A DNA stretch of 64,000 nucleotides from Prunus persica (lineage: Eukaryota; Streptophyta; Magnoliopsida; Rosales; Rosaceae). Each line of letters starts with the position of its first letter. The first letter of the stretch is position 1. The notes under the pieces were generated by a model that saw only the letters and a list, made by a program, of their open reading frames with translations, was not told the DNA's origin and did no database searches. Positions 11,104 to 22,874 of the stretch are shown here, one piece after another. Location: NCBI RefSeq assembly GCF_000346465.2, contig NC_034010.1, positions 28,994,787 through 29,058,786 on the forward strand, given 5' to 3'. The translations under genes and the position numbers were made by a program.

Positions 11104-12942
11104 ATCAATATAGTCCTTCTTCTTGTTGTTTTTTGTTTTGTTTTGTGTAATTTTAATTTCATTTTTATGGATTTAAACTTTGAGGTTTATTGGTTGTTGT
11201 TGAATATAATATTTCATGGAGGGGCAGCTAGCATATGTTAAGGCTTTATTGTATTGAAATGAAAATCTATCAAAGCCACATTACCATGTAACGTTAACAT
11301 CAAATGGCCCACCGGCAGAGATGTGTGTATGAATATTGTCGCACTCGCACAGAAAAGGTTATTCCTCAGCCTAAAGCTTACGCTACAGGAACAGGAGCAA
11401 AATTCATTTCATTTTTACAATCATAGCCAGCCTTAAGAGACGTCTACATTCAATCAAATGCATACATATATCACAAGATAAAAGAGAGGATTTTCTTCTA
11501 AAATTTAAATGTCTCTTGGTGAAGTAATACTGTTTCTGGGTTCCATAGATACATCTGAATTTTGGAGAGGTCAGCAGCCCTACTATTATCTCTTTAGTTT
11601 TGTATGGGCCTAACCCATAATTTTGGAGTGAAAGCAATTAAGTCAAGCTTTCTGATGATGCGTAACACATTCTATGTGACGGATTTAAGAAATACTTTTT
11701 CTGTAAGGCATTCAAATACATTAAGGCTTTTATTATTTGTTGTTGGTTTGAAATATGATGAGCCCTTTTCTTTTCCCGGGTCACCAAAATATGATGAAAA
11801 AAGTTAATGATATGTTATGTCAAACTAGCTGGCCACCATGTAGGCATGTATACCTTTGCTTGCTCATCACCTCAAGCATCTTCATGATAAACCCCCTCCT
11901 GCTTCACCCCAAAACTCCGACTTTAAAATCTGAGCCCAATATCCAAATGGACTGGAAACCGATTGTCTCGGCCCAAAACTTTCACCAACCCATAAAATTA
12001 AAATGCTCTACCGCACTCTCATAAACTCGGAACAAATGGGAAGTTGACGTAATTTCACCTCAAGTTGGGGTTATGACTTGTTCATACCGTCCCTACAGAG
12101 ATGAAGAATTTGTCGTTGAACTTGTACGGATACAGAAGACCAAAACACGAGTTTCAACCCTCTCTTTTTTTTCTTTTTTTTTTAATTTAAAAAAAAAAAT
12201 TAAGTAAGGGAGGCAAAGCCCCAAGAAACAGACTACACAAATTGATATAAACAGGCTAATATTCTAGAATGAACAATTCCAAGCAGAACAACCCTCATTT
12301 TTTAAACGCGTCGCGAATGAAGCCTTTTCAATTGAAGGAGGCTTAGGCTATCTTAGCCGCCTTTGGGATAATAATATTCCTTCTTTTTTTTAATAGCTAA
12401 GCTTCCTTTCATGGATGAGTTTAACCAACTCTTCTCTTATAAAACGCGTAAATTTCCTACTTTTGACCTTTGCGGGTGTCAAACTCTCTATCAACGCGCC
12501 TAAATATAATAATACTTGGAACAGCTATGGTGACAATTAATAATAAACAAAAATTATACAGTTAAAAAAAATAAATTTATATCCTCGTGTAATTTGATTA
12601 GGCCGTGACCGGCATCCTCGTGATCTATAGAAGGTTCTGCAACTATTAGGACAAGTACAATTTTGGTTGAAAAGTATTTACGGTGCACGTCGCCATAAAA
12701 ATATGCCTGAAAAGTCAAAGTTCGAAGCCGGCTTCCGTGTTTGGGACAAGAAAAATACAAGAAACAAGACCTTGCTGAAAACTTTGTCAAAATAAGTGAA
12801 CTCTCAATCCTCCTCCTCCTAACCACTTCGAAATATCTACTATTCTGATCTTAGCATATATCTATAAATACTTGCTCAAACCGCAAACCCACCAAAAGAA
12901 AAAGAAAAAACTTCGTGCAGCTAGAAGTTGAAAGAAATTAAA
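11104..12942. other. intergenic between the tandem LEA_2 genes
   Basis: 3' UTR of the first copy, then AT-rich DNA. A poly-T/poly-A block lies at 12163-12200. Frames at 11404-11637, 11755-12024 and 12554-12826 show no domain. A TATA box for the second copy is at 12863-12870. Confidence 0.55.
12863..12870 (+). promoter_or_regulatory. TATA box of the second LEA_2 copy
   Basis: TATAAATA lies 80 bases before the ATG at 12943, similar in sequence to the element in front of the first copy. The promoter therefore looks intact even though the reading frame downstream is broken. Confidence 0.5.
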
Positions 12943-13597
12943 ATGGCAGCTGAGAACGAAGCAACATCACCCTACCCTTTGGTCCCGGCAAACGGCTACA
13001 TCCGGAGCGATCATGAATCTGCAGTGACAGCAGACCCCGCAGAGCTCAAAAGAAAGAGGCGCATGAGGTGCCTATTACGTTACTGTCTTTGCCGTGTTCC
13101 AAGTCATAGTCATAACAGTCTTTGCACTCACTGTTATGAAAATCAAAAGTCCAAAATTCCGAGTTCGATCGGCCTCCTTCAGTGACTTTGAGGTTGGCAA
13201 CGGCACCAGCCCTTCATTTAACTTGGACATGGACGTTAAGTTTGGGGTGAAGAACACCAACTTTGGACACTTCAACTACGAAGATGGCATCGTCGAATTT
13301 GAGTACAGAGGCACCAGAATTGGGCAGGTGAATGTGTACGAGGCCAGAGCCAGAGCTCGATCGACCAGAAAGGTGGCGGACTCACTGGAGCTCACTTCAA
13401 ATGGCTTGTCTGCCAACTCTCAGTCTCAGTTGGCAAGTGATATTAGCTCTGGGATAATTCCAATTACCTCCGCGTCCAAATTGGATGGGAAAATACATCT
13501 GATGAAGGTGATCAAGAAGAAGAAGTTTGCTCACATGAATTGCACCATGGAAATTGTTCTTGCAACGCAGTCGGTCCAAAATATTGTCTGCAAGTGA
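12943..13597 (+). pseudogene. LEA_2 / NHL-type paralogue with a frameshift in the membrane segment
   Basis: Tandem paralogue of the 10.5-kb gene. The first frame (from ATG 12943, MAAENEATSPYPLVPANG) gives the cytosolic tail up to KRKRRMRCLL. The second frame, readable from about 13078 to the TAG-free end with TGA at 13595-13597, gives the rest of the helix (VTVFAVFQVIVITVFALTV) and the complete outer domain, including VKNTNFGHFNY and the conserved end MNCTM...IVCK. The two halves are in different frames and meet at about 13072-13078, inside the first turns of the transmembrane helix. A short indel explains this. Both halves are otherwise free of stops, so either the lesion is recent or it is a base-calling or assembly error. 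No splice sites could bridge the gap in so short a distance. Confidence 0.75.
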
Positions 13598-13617
13598 TCA
13601 TAATATTAATCTGTGTA

Positions 13618-13840
13618 TAATATTTTATTTTTTATTTTTTAAATGCCTATTCTTGTTATTATATTTATTTTGTGAGCTACGGACATATTGTATGTGGATG
13701 TGGTCTCTAATAATTAATGTGCCTGTGCAAAATTCTGTTGAATATTGAATAATGTTTGGGGTGTAATAATCTTGGGGTCCATTAAGGGTTTAGGCTGTCA
13801 TGGTATAAACCACGTACACGAACACGAACACGAACACCAT
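13618..13840 (+). repeat. LEA_2 3' flank, copy A of a local duplication
   Basis: Shared blocks with 14418-15010 include AAATGCCTATTCTTGTTAT, TTTATTTTGTGAGCTAC, GTGGTCTCTAAT, AATGTGCCTGTG, CTTGGGGTCCATTAAGGG and GTACACGAACACGAACACGAA, in the same order. Copy A is the more compact one. Confidence 0.85.
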
Positions 13841-14363
13841 TAAAGGATGACTGCAGGTGAGATCTCTAACATTAGATGTCAAGGTTTGGGAACCTACAAT
13901 TGTGTACTTATTTCGCAACTTGGGTAATGCTTATACTTGAGAATGAAAGGTAAGAATTTATTTATATTCTGAAAGAAGAAAAAGTTATTGTTGATTTCCA
14001 CATTGAAGTTTACGTGTGGAAGCTTAAAAGAAATGTAATCGAAGATGTTCTTTTATGGGTTTCAGTTTCTATTAATTCCACACCAGAAACTTGAATGCTA
14101 AGTGTAAGATGTTGAAACCCTAATTATGAAGAATGTCTACATGCATGATCTTTCAAGTACTTTTAGTCTACAATTAAAAATAATGATTCATTAAAGACAG
14201 ATTATTTAATCCCGTCCTAACTGTCGGATTTATCCAAGTAATGTGCTTTGTGGTATTAGAAGTCATGTGTATTGCTGTGGAATTCATGCCGGATGTAAAT
14301 CTTTTGCAGAGCGGATGGCTCAAAGCTCACCAGGGCTTCAATTACAGAACAAGGTCCCGACGA

Positions 14364-14384
14364 GTATAGCCGCACGGCTATACT
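14364..14384. repeat. isolated member of the TATAGCCG-NN-CGGCTATA palindrome family
   Basis: GTATAGCCG-CA-CGGCTATACT. A degenerate second copy (CTGGCTGCGCGGCTGTG) follows about 20 bases later. It is far from the main clusters at 28-34 and 49-59 kb. Confidence 0.8.
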
Positions 14385-14417
14385 TGTCAGTTCAAAGCGT
14401 CTGGCTGCGCGGCTGTG

Positions 14418-15010
14418 TATAATCTTTTATCTTTTATTTTTTTAAATGCCTATTCTTGTTATCATATTTATTTTGTGAGCTACAGACATCTTGTTTCTAC
14501 ATAGAGTAATGCTACACTTAACACATTTTTATCCCACATTTATATATCACATGATGTGGCATGTCCATATCATATGCCACATCAATTAAATCAATGAAGT
14601 ATATTTTAATTAAGAAAATTAGAAAAACAAATAATGGAATAAATCATAAAAGAAAAGAAAATGTTAAATAATTTTAATTGATGTGGTTGTCCACCTTAGT
14701 TGCCACATAAAATGATATGAAAATATGATATACAAATATTATAAGAGTAGCGTTATTCTTCTACTACATATTGTATGTGGTCTCTAATTAATGTGCCTGT
14801 GTAAAATTCTTGTAATTAGTGGTTTTTTACATGTTGAATAATATTGAATTGGATATAATGTTTGGGCATGGACTGAAGTAGGCCCATAACTCAGACCAAA
14901 AAGAAGCCTGTCCATCACACCTCTCCATTGGAGTCTACTAATCTTGGGGTCCATTAAGGGTTTGGGCTGTCATGGTATAACCCACGTACACGAACACGAA
15001 CACGAATACG
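14418..15010 (+). repeat. LEA_2 3' flank, copy B, split by a MITE
   Basis: Same ordered blocks as copy A, but interrupted at 14502-14763 by an inverted-repeat element and with about 100 extra bases near 14830-14940. Copy A shows the uninterrupted state. Confidence 0.8.
14502..14763. mobile_element. 262-bp foldback MITE
   Basis: The ends are imperfect inverted repeats. The left starts TAGAGTAATGCTAC, and the right end on the minus strand starts TAGAAGAATAACGCTAC. Complementarity continues inward: GATGTGGCATGTCC...GCCACATCAATTAAAT on the left matches the complement of ATTTTAATTGATGTGG...TTGCCACATAAAATGATAT on the right, so most of the element can fold on itself. CTACA flanks both sides (14497-14501 and 14764-14768) as a possible 5-bp target duplication. 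Comparison with copy A at 13.6 kb supports insertion into a pre-existing sequence. The superfamily is unclear. Confidence 0.7.
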
Positions 15011-17697
15011 AATACAAGTACATATATGCTATTGATACGCTGGGGAGTTTAACATATTGTATAAACATTTCGGAAAGCTTGGCGGATGATTGGGACAGAT
15101 CCAATGAACTGGAGAGGTGCAAAGAAAATCTAATTCCAATCTTAATGTTTCCTAAGAATGTTGTTTTGCCCCAAAAAGAAAGCTATAATTGGAAAATGAG
15201 CTCACATGATAGAAGACACGATGCATATGACATAACGAAAACGCAATATTTGTGACCACCAGACACAATATCAGTGGAGGAAACAGAGCAGATCTATGGA
15301 CCTCGGATGAAAATATGATGTCGGGTGTTTGTTTGCGTAGTGTTACTTGGTGCATTGCATTCATCTACTAATAATTAAATCACATTTCTTGAGTGTAACA
15401 ATTAAACGAAATCCTGTCGTTTTACTGCTCCAATCCAACTGGTGCAAATGCAATGAACAGTAACCTTTGCCTCGACTTTCAACCCTTTTCTGTTCTGGTT
15501 TTGGAGTAACTTGTTGAAGAAAAATAAAATGCCCACCCAAATAATTAATCATAAACATCATTCATTCCGAGTATCTTGTCTCAACCAACCCTTAAGCAAT
15601 CTGAAGAGTGAGAACCGAGAGCTGTGTTCATGTGTTATGCTGTATTATGTTCAAAAACTGGACATTAACCTCATAGATTATAACTTTATTATTTGTTAAT
15701 CTTATAAACTAAACCATCATTTTAGTAATCTCTCGTAATTATGTGTTCACTGATCAGTCAAAATACCAAAAGAACCAGCTACTGTTTATAATCCTGTTGA
15801 AAAAAAATATTACAAGACAAAGATTTAACCTCTTTTTGGCACATGCATGTTGCTTTGGGATTTTTCTGAGTGGAATAAGTTTGGTGAGTTGAAGACAACT
15901 CAACACACAGAGATTTTGGTCTGAAAACTGATGTGATATGAATGTATGAATGATAGTGGGCCTGCTGCTGCTGCCGCTCACGAGACTTGGCTTGTGACTT
16001 TAAAAATCGAGCACCTCTTTATCTTGGCTGGTCTTTCTTAATTGTGAAGTTGAAACTTACCCCATTGCATTTGCATTGCAGCTCTACCTTGTTCTTGTTG
16101 TCTAGTCTGTGTGGTGTCGTTTGTCTTTTTCACATGGTGCAATGCAAATGGGGTTTCTTTGTCAGCTCTGCAATGTGGTTCACCGTGAAGTTTGCATTGG
16201 TGTCTGAAATGGGCCACAATTTTTCTGGCATTTCTTGTCATCATCATCATGTGTTAGAACTTAGAGAAGTGCACTGCATGCCCTGCTAATCCTTCCATTG
16301 ATTTATAATATATCATTTTCATATGCAATTTTATATCCAAAATTCGTACACAAGCTTACATCTGCTTTCATATTCCTCTTCCTCTTTTTGGGACATTTGA
16401 TATTACACAAGTATTACTTTTGTTTTCATTTATGACTAAAAACAAACAGTAACTTCTAAGTTTTCCATTTCAAATTTGAAACTTGGAATCTCCAAACTGC
16501 CCAAAAACGGACGTCCTTCTTTGGAGAAAAACTTAGTTGCATATGTCCGACCAATAACACTATGACACGCGCTCTTGCTATATCCATAGCATGGAAGTCT
16601 TTCTCCCTTCCTTCCCTGGAAGGAAGAACATTATGCTGGTCGGTCAGAGAGAAGAGGAGGGGCAGTTAGTGTCAATAAAAAGTTTTGAGTGACATCCATG
16701 TTATTATGTCAAAAGTGATGGGAGGCCAGCGCAATTAAAAGAGAAAATAAACATTTATGAATTTATTTATAGTAGTTCCCCTGCTGCAACAAGCAGTCAA
16801 AATTGAATTGAATCTCCAACGAACCAAAATCAGATGGGATGGGTTGGACAGAGAGACTGGGAGAGCATCTGCCACTCTGAATGCTTTTTCGCTTTGGAAC
16901 GAAATCAGTTTTTAATAAAAGCAAATAAAATGCTTCTTTTACAATTCAAAAAGTACTTTATAAAAGCAAGAATGCTGTCGGAATGAAATTAACCAGTACA
17001 TATGCAGGTTGTTGGTCATAATAAATCCTCCCTCAAAAACCCTACACAAATATGAAAAACCATTGCCAAAAACGCTGTGTGGGAAGCTATTAATTTAAAG
17101 GTCACCACACCACACCACCAAAAATTGATTTCCATCAGCCAGTTTTTATGAGTTGCATTAGAAAAAGGGAACTAGGAGGATTGATACAATACAAGCATCT
17201 GACTGACCTGATTAATATTCCGGCTTCTGTCATTTTCTCCTGGAAAGTGGAACCTCAAAGAAAATGAAAGATGCAGAACCTGTTGAGTCAAATCAATCTG
17301 TGAATGCAGAAAATAATGTCACATACGGTTTGATTGATTTATACAGATTTCTCCCATACATTCAAAGGCAACATGATGCTATGCCGCTTGAGAGCAGAGA
17401 CAAGGGCACACTGATAGATACACAAAACCACAAAAAGATATCATATCGGAGTTTTTCTTCAGTTTTTCATAATGACCCATCACTTTACAGACAACAACAG
17501 GTGAACCTATGGTTTCACTGGTCTCATCATACATAGCTGAAGCTAAAATATCAAAAATAACCCTCTACCCTAGCTCAAATTTTCTTTTTTCCTTTGTTTT
17601 TACAGAAGCACGTAGAACACACAAAAAGAACAGAGCCCTCATCATCCGGTTCTGTTTTTCCCCGCGTTTTCTCTCTCAAAAATCAATTAACAAAGCT

Positions 17698-19033
17698 TCA
17701 AATTTCAGCACAAACCCCTTCCTCAATGGAGCTTCTCGCTGATCTGTCGTGGGATTCACTTGCAAACCGTGATAACAGAGAAGAATCTGCAAGAAATGTG
17801 AAAATTTTGGTTATAATCAAAAGCAAATTTGGAGATTGGAATTTGATATTCACTTGATTTGCTAAAAAGAGAGTGATTTATACCAGTAGAGTACGAGTTC
17901 ATGGATGAAGAATCACTGGCTGACCTTGATAACGAGGAAGAATCTGAAACCAAATTAATTGTTGAACTTAACTGATCCAAAAAGTAAGCTTCAAAATCAA
18001 ATAAATTTCACTAATTTAAAACAAACTAAAGTAATTTTTCATTCTCAGTACCTCTAGAATTGAATGATCTCTTGCAATGTAGAATGGCACTCTGAATCCC
18101 ATCATGCTGCAGCAACAGAGAATCGTCTCTCCGTTTCACCTGTGGCGCCCCTGCCATCGTCGTGGCCGATTTGCTCTTCCCCAAGTTCTTACAAACAACT
18201 CTAATTCCGGCAGGAATATTCCCCTGCTTCTCCTTCTTGGGCGAACACATAGATAATACCGGCATAGCAGGAGAACAATTCGGCGATGACATTGGAATAT
18301 TACCAGAAGGCTTCACCTTCTCACTGCACTTTTTGGAAACCTTCATATAAAGTGGCTTGATTAGGTTCAGGTACTTTTGTATCATATCTTTCGAGAATCG
18401 CTCTGTTTTGGAGTCTTCTGAGCTCTGGTTCTGTTGCCTGCTTCCGTTCCTCCTGGAACTGTTTTCTCTGGTGAGCTTAGAAGGGTTTTGATGTTCTTCA
18501 GTATTGAGAAGTTTCACACCGAAGAGGTTGCCTTCTTTGCTTTTCTGCTTCTGGGTCTCCATCAAAACTTTGGACTCTGCTTCCCCTGTTTTCTTTGCTG
18601 TTGTTTTTGTTGCTTTGGGCTTCTTCAACATGAAAGCTCCAAACTTTGGAGCCGACTTAAGGAGAGCAATTGGGGACTGAGGCTTGAAAATGGGCTCAAT
18701 GGGGAGGATTTTCCTTTTGGAAATTGGATCAGAAGGCGACAGAGAAAGGGGCGATTTGGAAAGACAGGGTTCGGTACAGCCGGCTTTTTTGGCTGAGTTG
18801 TTTGATTTTGGAATGGAATCAAGCCTGTTACTTTCCTGCTGGGTTGCATCATCTGTGCAAGCCTTGTTTGTGTCGTTTTTGTTCATGATATGGAAACTTA
18901 ATTCCAAGTCGAAGAATGAGTCTTCTTCTTCTTCTTCTTCAACCTCATGGTCTGTTTCAACTAAAGGACTTGGAACTGCAATGGTGGAGGCATTGTTGGG
19001 TTTCCAGAACTTGAGGAAATGGAGAGTTTCCAT
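17698..19033 (-). CDS. membrane-associated kinase regulator (MAKR5-like)
   Basis: Minus-strand gene with three likely exons. Exon 1 is 19033-18052 (METLHFLKFWKP...), exon 2 is 17943-17884 (exactly 60 bases) and exon 3 is 17786-17698, ending TGA. The protein is largely disordered, Ser/Lys-rich and has an acidic Glu run near residue 33. It carries the conserved MAKR/BKI1-type segment DGIQSAILHCKRSFNSR at the end of exon 1, which in BKI1 binds the receptor kinase BRI1. MAKR proteins sit on the inner plasma membrane through basic clusters and are released on receptor kinase signalling. The C-terminal exons read DSSSLSRSASDSS... and DSSLLSRFASESHDRSARSS, so they look duplicated; see findings. The first ATG is used; a CT-rich 5' leader lies upstream. 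Reading straight through exon 1 would instead add GTENEKLL and stop. Confidence 0.82.
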
Positions 19034-19241
19034 GGTGCAGGGAAAGAGAGAGACAGAGAGGCTTAAGCGATAAGGGATTTGGTTAATGCAGGGTTTTGAT
19101 GGGTTTTATACCAGAAAGTAGTGAGAGAGGAGCAGAGGGTAACGTGAGGATATGAGTGAAATAAAGAGAGCTTTAATAAAATTTCGCTTCGTTTTATGGT
19201 GGTGGTTGCGTTTGCAGCATCGAAAGTGGTGTTCGGGGGAA

Positions 19242-19276
<35 letters not shown>

Positions 19277-22200
19277 CAGCAAAGCTTTTCTTTTGCTTTT
19301 GAGAGAGAGAGAATACTTTTCTTTTTGTTTTGTAGGTTGGCTGTTTTCATTTACATGACTCTGATTACGTGGTTCTAAAAGTATACACCATCTAGACTTA
19401 TTTAGACTATGGGATGGTCTATGAAACGTTTCAGAATTCAGAGCTGTGAGCTACGTATACAACAAGAAGAGCATGATATAATATACGTATTCTCTTTGCA
19501 AATGCAGATTTTCAGACTTTGCTGATGAATCGATGCAGAGGTTTTCTTTGCTTTCAATTCTTGGCCCCACGCCCGGTCCCCTTACGCTCCTGCATACTTT
19601 GAACTTTGAATTTGCATAATTTTCAACCAGAACGTTGGTCTTTGTTACGCACAAGTGGACTGCAATTTCCATCTGTACTTTGCCAAGTCAAATTCTATTT
19701 CTACATTTTATTGTTTTCTTCTTGGAATTGTTATTAAAATAAAGTTTCATGAAGATAAACTCACAGTTGTGATGGAAGTTATAAATGGATTGGTCAAATG
19801 ATGTTTTTTTCTTTCTAGTAAAAAAGAAAAGCTAACAGATTGGTTAAATGATCTTTTATATCTTTTTGCATCTTTAGGAGGAGGAGCGCGTGATAGTGAA
19901 TGGATGATTTCATATGGTGTAGTTCCCAATCTAGTTCTGCTTGTGCAATTGATTTTGGGCATGGAGTAGAGAAGACATAAGGATGGTGACGAGAAACTTC
20001 CAAAAAGAATAGATAAAGAGAATGAAAAATGAAAGAGAAAAGGCCAAAAAGAAAAAAGAGGGGAGCAAAAGCAACCAAAGTTACCCAACGTAGGGTTATG
20101 TTACATAAGATATTACACATTTATGCAGGAGAGAGAGAGAAAGAGTCTTAAAAAGATCTGATAAGTCAGAGAATTGGGTTCTTTACAAGGCAAGGCATTG
20201 GTGCAGCTGGGGCACGCTTCTTCTGTTGCTCAGGGGAAGGGACCCCTCCCTCTCCTCTCCCTACCTTTAAAGAGAAGAGAGGTCCAAAGGCTTTAATTTT
20301 CCTTGATGGCCGAAGCAAGCGGGTCTTAAGTCTTTGCAGTAAAAGGTTTGACTTGTAAACTTGGGTTTGTGTGGTCTTGGCCCTTCTTTTGAATGCATAC
20401 AATGCAGCTGGCCTTCTGCACAAAAAATGTTACTAGAGAGAGAAAAGTCCCTCAGTTATTAGTTTCCTCTTTCACTCAATTTCTTAATTATATATTCTCT
20501 CTCCAGGCTTCTTCAGGCTCCAGCCATGTGAAAGAAAGCATAAAGATAAGATTTGTGATTGTGGTTTTAAGGGGATTGAATCAGATTCTCAAAGTGCCAA
20601 ATTCTTTGTCATGTCTTTAATTTTCTGGTAAGTATATTCCTGTAATGTTTAAAAGGCTTGAGGAGAAGCTAGGTCTACCTCTCAATCTCAATTGTGGTCC
20701 TCAAATTAAGACAAGGAAATAAACCATACTATTACTATTACTGTATATGCTGATGCTGTGGTCCTCAACTGCTGCAGTGAAACAGTCTCCCTCTGTCTGA
20801 ATTGTTAGCTTTTATATTAAATTTTCTGGTTTAGAACTTTATGGTGTGCACGACACAATTTTGAGCCTTGCCAATGCCATTCTTAGCCGACTTTTTCCCC
20901 ATTTTGTTTTGTTTCATCTTTAAACAGAAAGGCTTAAGCTGACTCTATCTACCCTCTGTCTACTACTTCTCTCTACTCTACATTCATATCAACAATTCAT
21001 CATCACAAACATTTTTGTCATTTACATGGCATATAGTTTATTACATCTAGAATGGAATATTGGTCCTATTTTCAATCATGCTGCATAAATGTTCCAAATT
21101 TGTAAGATTCTGCACCCTAATCTACCATGATTATTCACATCTTTTGATTTTAAAACTGGGAAGGTGAACCCCACCATGAACATATTATGATTTTCCAATT
21201 TTTTTTTTCTTCTTGTCATCTCAGGTGGATCAAAGCAGTCGCCATCTAGTATGACTTTTTGTTGTACTTGTTTGTGGGTTTTTGAGTGAAGCTCTCTTTG
21301 TCTGTTGAAGAATTTCATATGCGGTTGGCTGGTCAAATTATGCCTCGAAGAATTTTGTAACTGGTGGGGTCTTCATGTTTCGTGTCCAAAATCAAAATGC
21401 TGGTGTGGTGATGTTGTTGACTTGGCTAAACTTGTTTAGTCTGTAAATCAGCGACCTTGAAATACCATTATATATGAAATGCAGTGAAATAGACTTGTAA
21501 TAGGCAGCGAAGAACATCCATTGGACTTAGAATTTTGTTAATGGCAATCGAAGACCATCTGCAACAAGCACGCAACGCAACCCCCTCATTATAGCGATGG
21601 ATTTCGAATGATTCGTTTTCATTGAACGACATACAAAAACGCATGGCGATGGACTTTGCTGAAAATGAAACACATCCTCAAATTCAATGCCCGTAGAACC
21701 CAATGACTTACATGGGCTTGGGCCTCTTTTGGAGCAAAGAACAGAAGAAGTGTAGCCCTTGAAGAAGCTGAAATTTGGTGTTTTGCTTCCAAACTTAAAA
21801 AGTAACAAAAGTGCAGTACTAGTGGTGGTTGGACTTGGATCATGGATGGAGCAATGACGAGGGAGGGAGGGAGGGAAGAAAAGAAAGCATATTCTTGTAT
21901 GAGCTTCTGTTATTCTTATATTCCTATTGACATTGGCAATTATGATGGGATATTCTCCAATTTCTCCTCCCAACCCTCCTAAACCCACACCCCCCCCCCC
22001 ATCCATCATCCTTAAACTTTTGCCTTCTCAAAGCACCAAGAAGAAGAAGCCTCTGCCTTCTGATCTCGTGGTTTCAAATACCTTTGCAGCATTCATCATC
22101 ATTCATTTTCATCTATCAAATCCATATTCCATCTTGCTCTGTGTTCCGAGGAGAGACTTGAATTGAAATTTACAACAGGCTTTCTAAATTCTAAGGCATC

Positions 22201-22874
22201 GGGCCATTGGCATAGGATCATGGGCTATTGTCTACTGTACATGGTGTTCCGTTATGCCAACACCACCCCAAAATACGACTGATGGAACATCAATTTGGAG
22301 GTGGAGCCTTTTATTCTCACAGCCAGGTGCGTCACAGCTTATTTGCCAAACTTTGTGCTCATTTTCATTATTCCATAAATAAAATAACACATTATTCTTT
22401 CATTTTTCTTAATCCTAATTAATATCATTAGACAGTAAGATTTTCCCAATGGAGCGTTCACTAAATTCATAGAATCCAATTCTCAAATGTATATAGACCC
22501 TTTTAAAAGCTAAATTATAATATATGATTGCAATATTTAAATTGAAAGAAATTAACGCTGTGATATCACAGAGCACCAGAAGCGCCGTAACGCGAGACAT
22601 TCCCGCCTTGTCCAACTCTTTTCTCCATACAACTGCGCCCTTCCCTTTCCTTTCCTTGGTTTCTGTTATTTTCCGAACCACTCGATTCGGGCCATCCGAA
22701 CCTCAGCCTCGGTCCCATGTCCGTTCTTCGACGGCTCAGATTTTATCTCCCTTGCTTCTCGCTTTAAATTAAAATTACCCCCCCACCTAAACACACAATC
22801 ACATAAACACACTCTGATATCAACGCTCTCAAACTCTACATCTCTCTCTCTCTCTCCATTCGATCTGAGAAACC
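19034..22874. other. divergent intergenic region between MAKR (-) and the reticulon gene (+)
   Basis: No gene supported in 3.8 kb. Contents: the MAKR 5' leader with a (GA)n tract (about 19246-19275), AT-rich DNA, a C-run at 21989-21999 and a CT tract (22842-22857) just before the reticulon ATG. The longest frame, 21527-22009 on the minus strand, runs through low-complexity sequence and matches no family I know. Frames near 19815-20120 and 20166-20423 are likewise unsupported. Confidence 0.55.
19246..19275 (-). repeat. (CT)n microsatellite in the MAKR 5' leader
   Basis: About 30 bases of GA on the plus strand, roughly 210 bases upstream of the MAKR start codon, in the likely leader or core promoter. 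Confidence 0.85.

Larger units (their letters stand above)
13598..17697. other. gene-free stretch with duplicated flank, MITE and AT-rich DNA
   Basis: It holds a segment duplication of the LEA_2 3' flank (13618-13840 matches 14418-15010), a 262-bp MITE inside the second copy, one isolated palindrome of the TATAGCCG family (14364-14384), then ordinary AT-rich DNA. Part of 17260-17697 is probably the 3' UTR of the minus-strand MAKR gene. Frames at 14944-15255, 15987-16289 and 17264-17536 have no domain support. Confidence 0.55.

Noticed and set aside
20166..20430. Possible microRNA precursor (short GCAGCTGG matches on both sides)
   Set aside because: I could not pair extended arms, and no known mature miRNA sequence is present.
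21527..22009. 160-residue minus-strand open frame
   Set aside because: It crosses a C-run and low-complexity DNA, has no domain or splice support, and looks like a chance frame in the reticulon upstream region.
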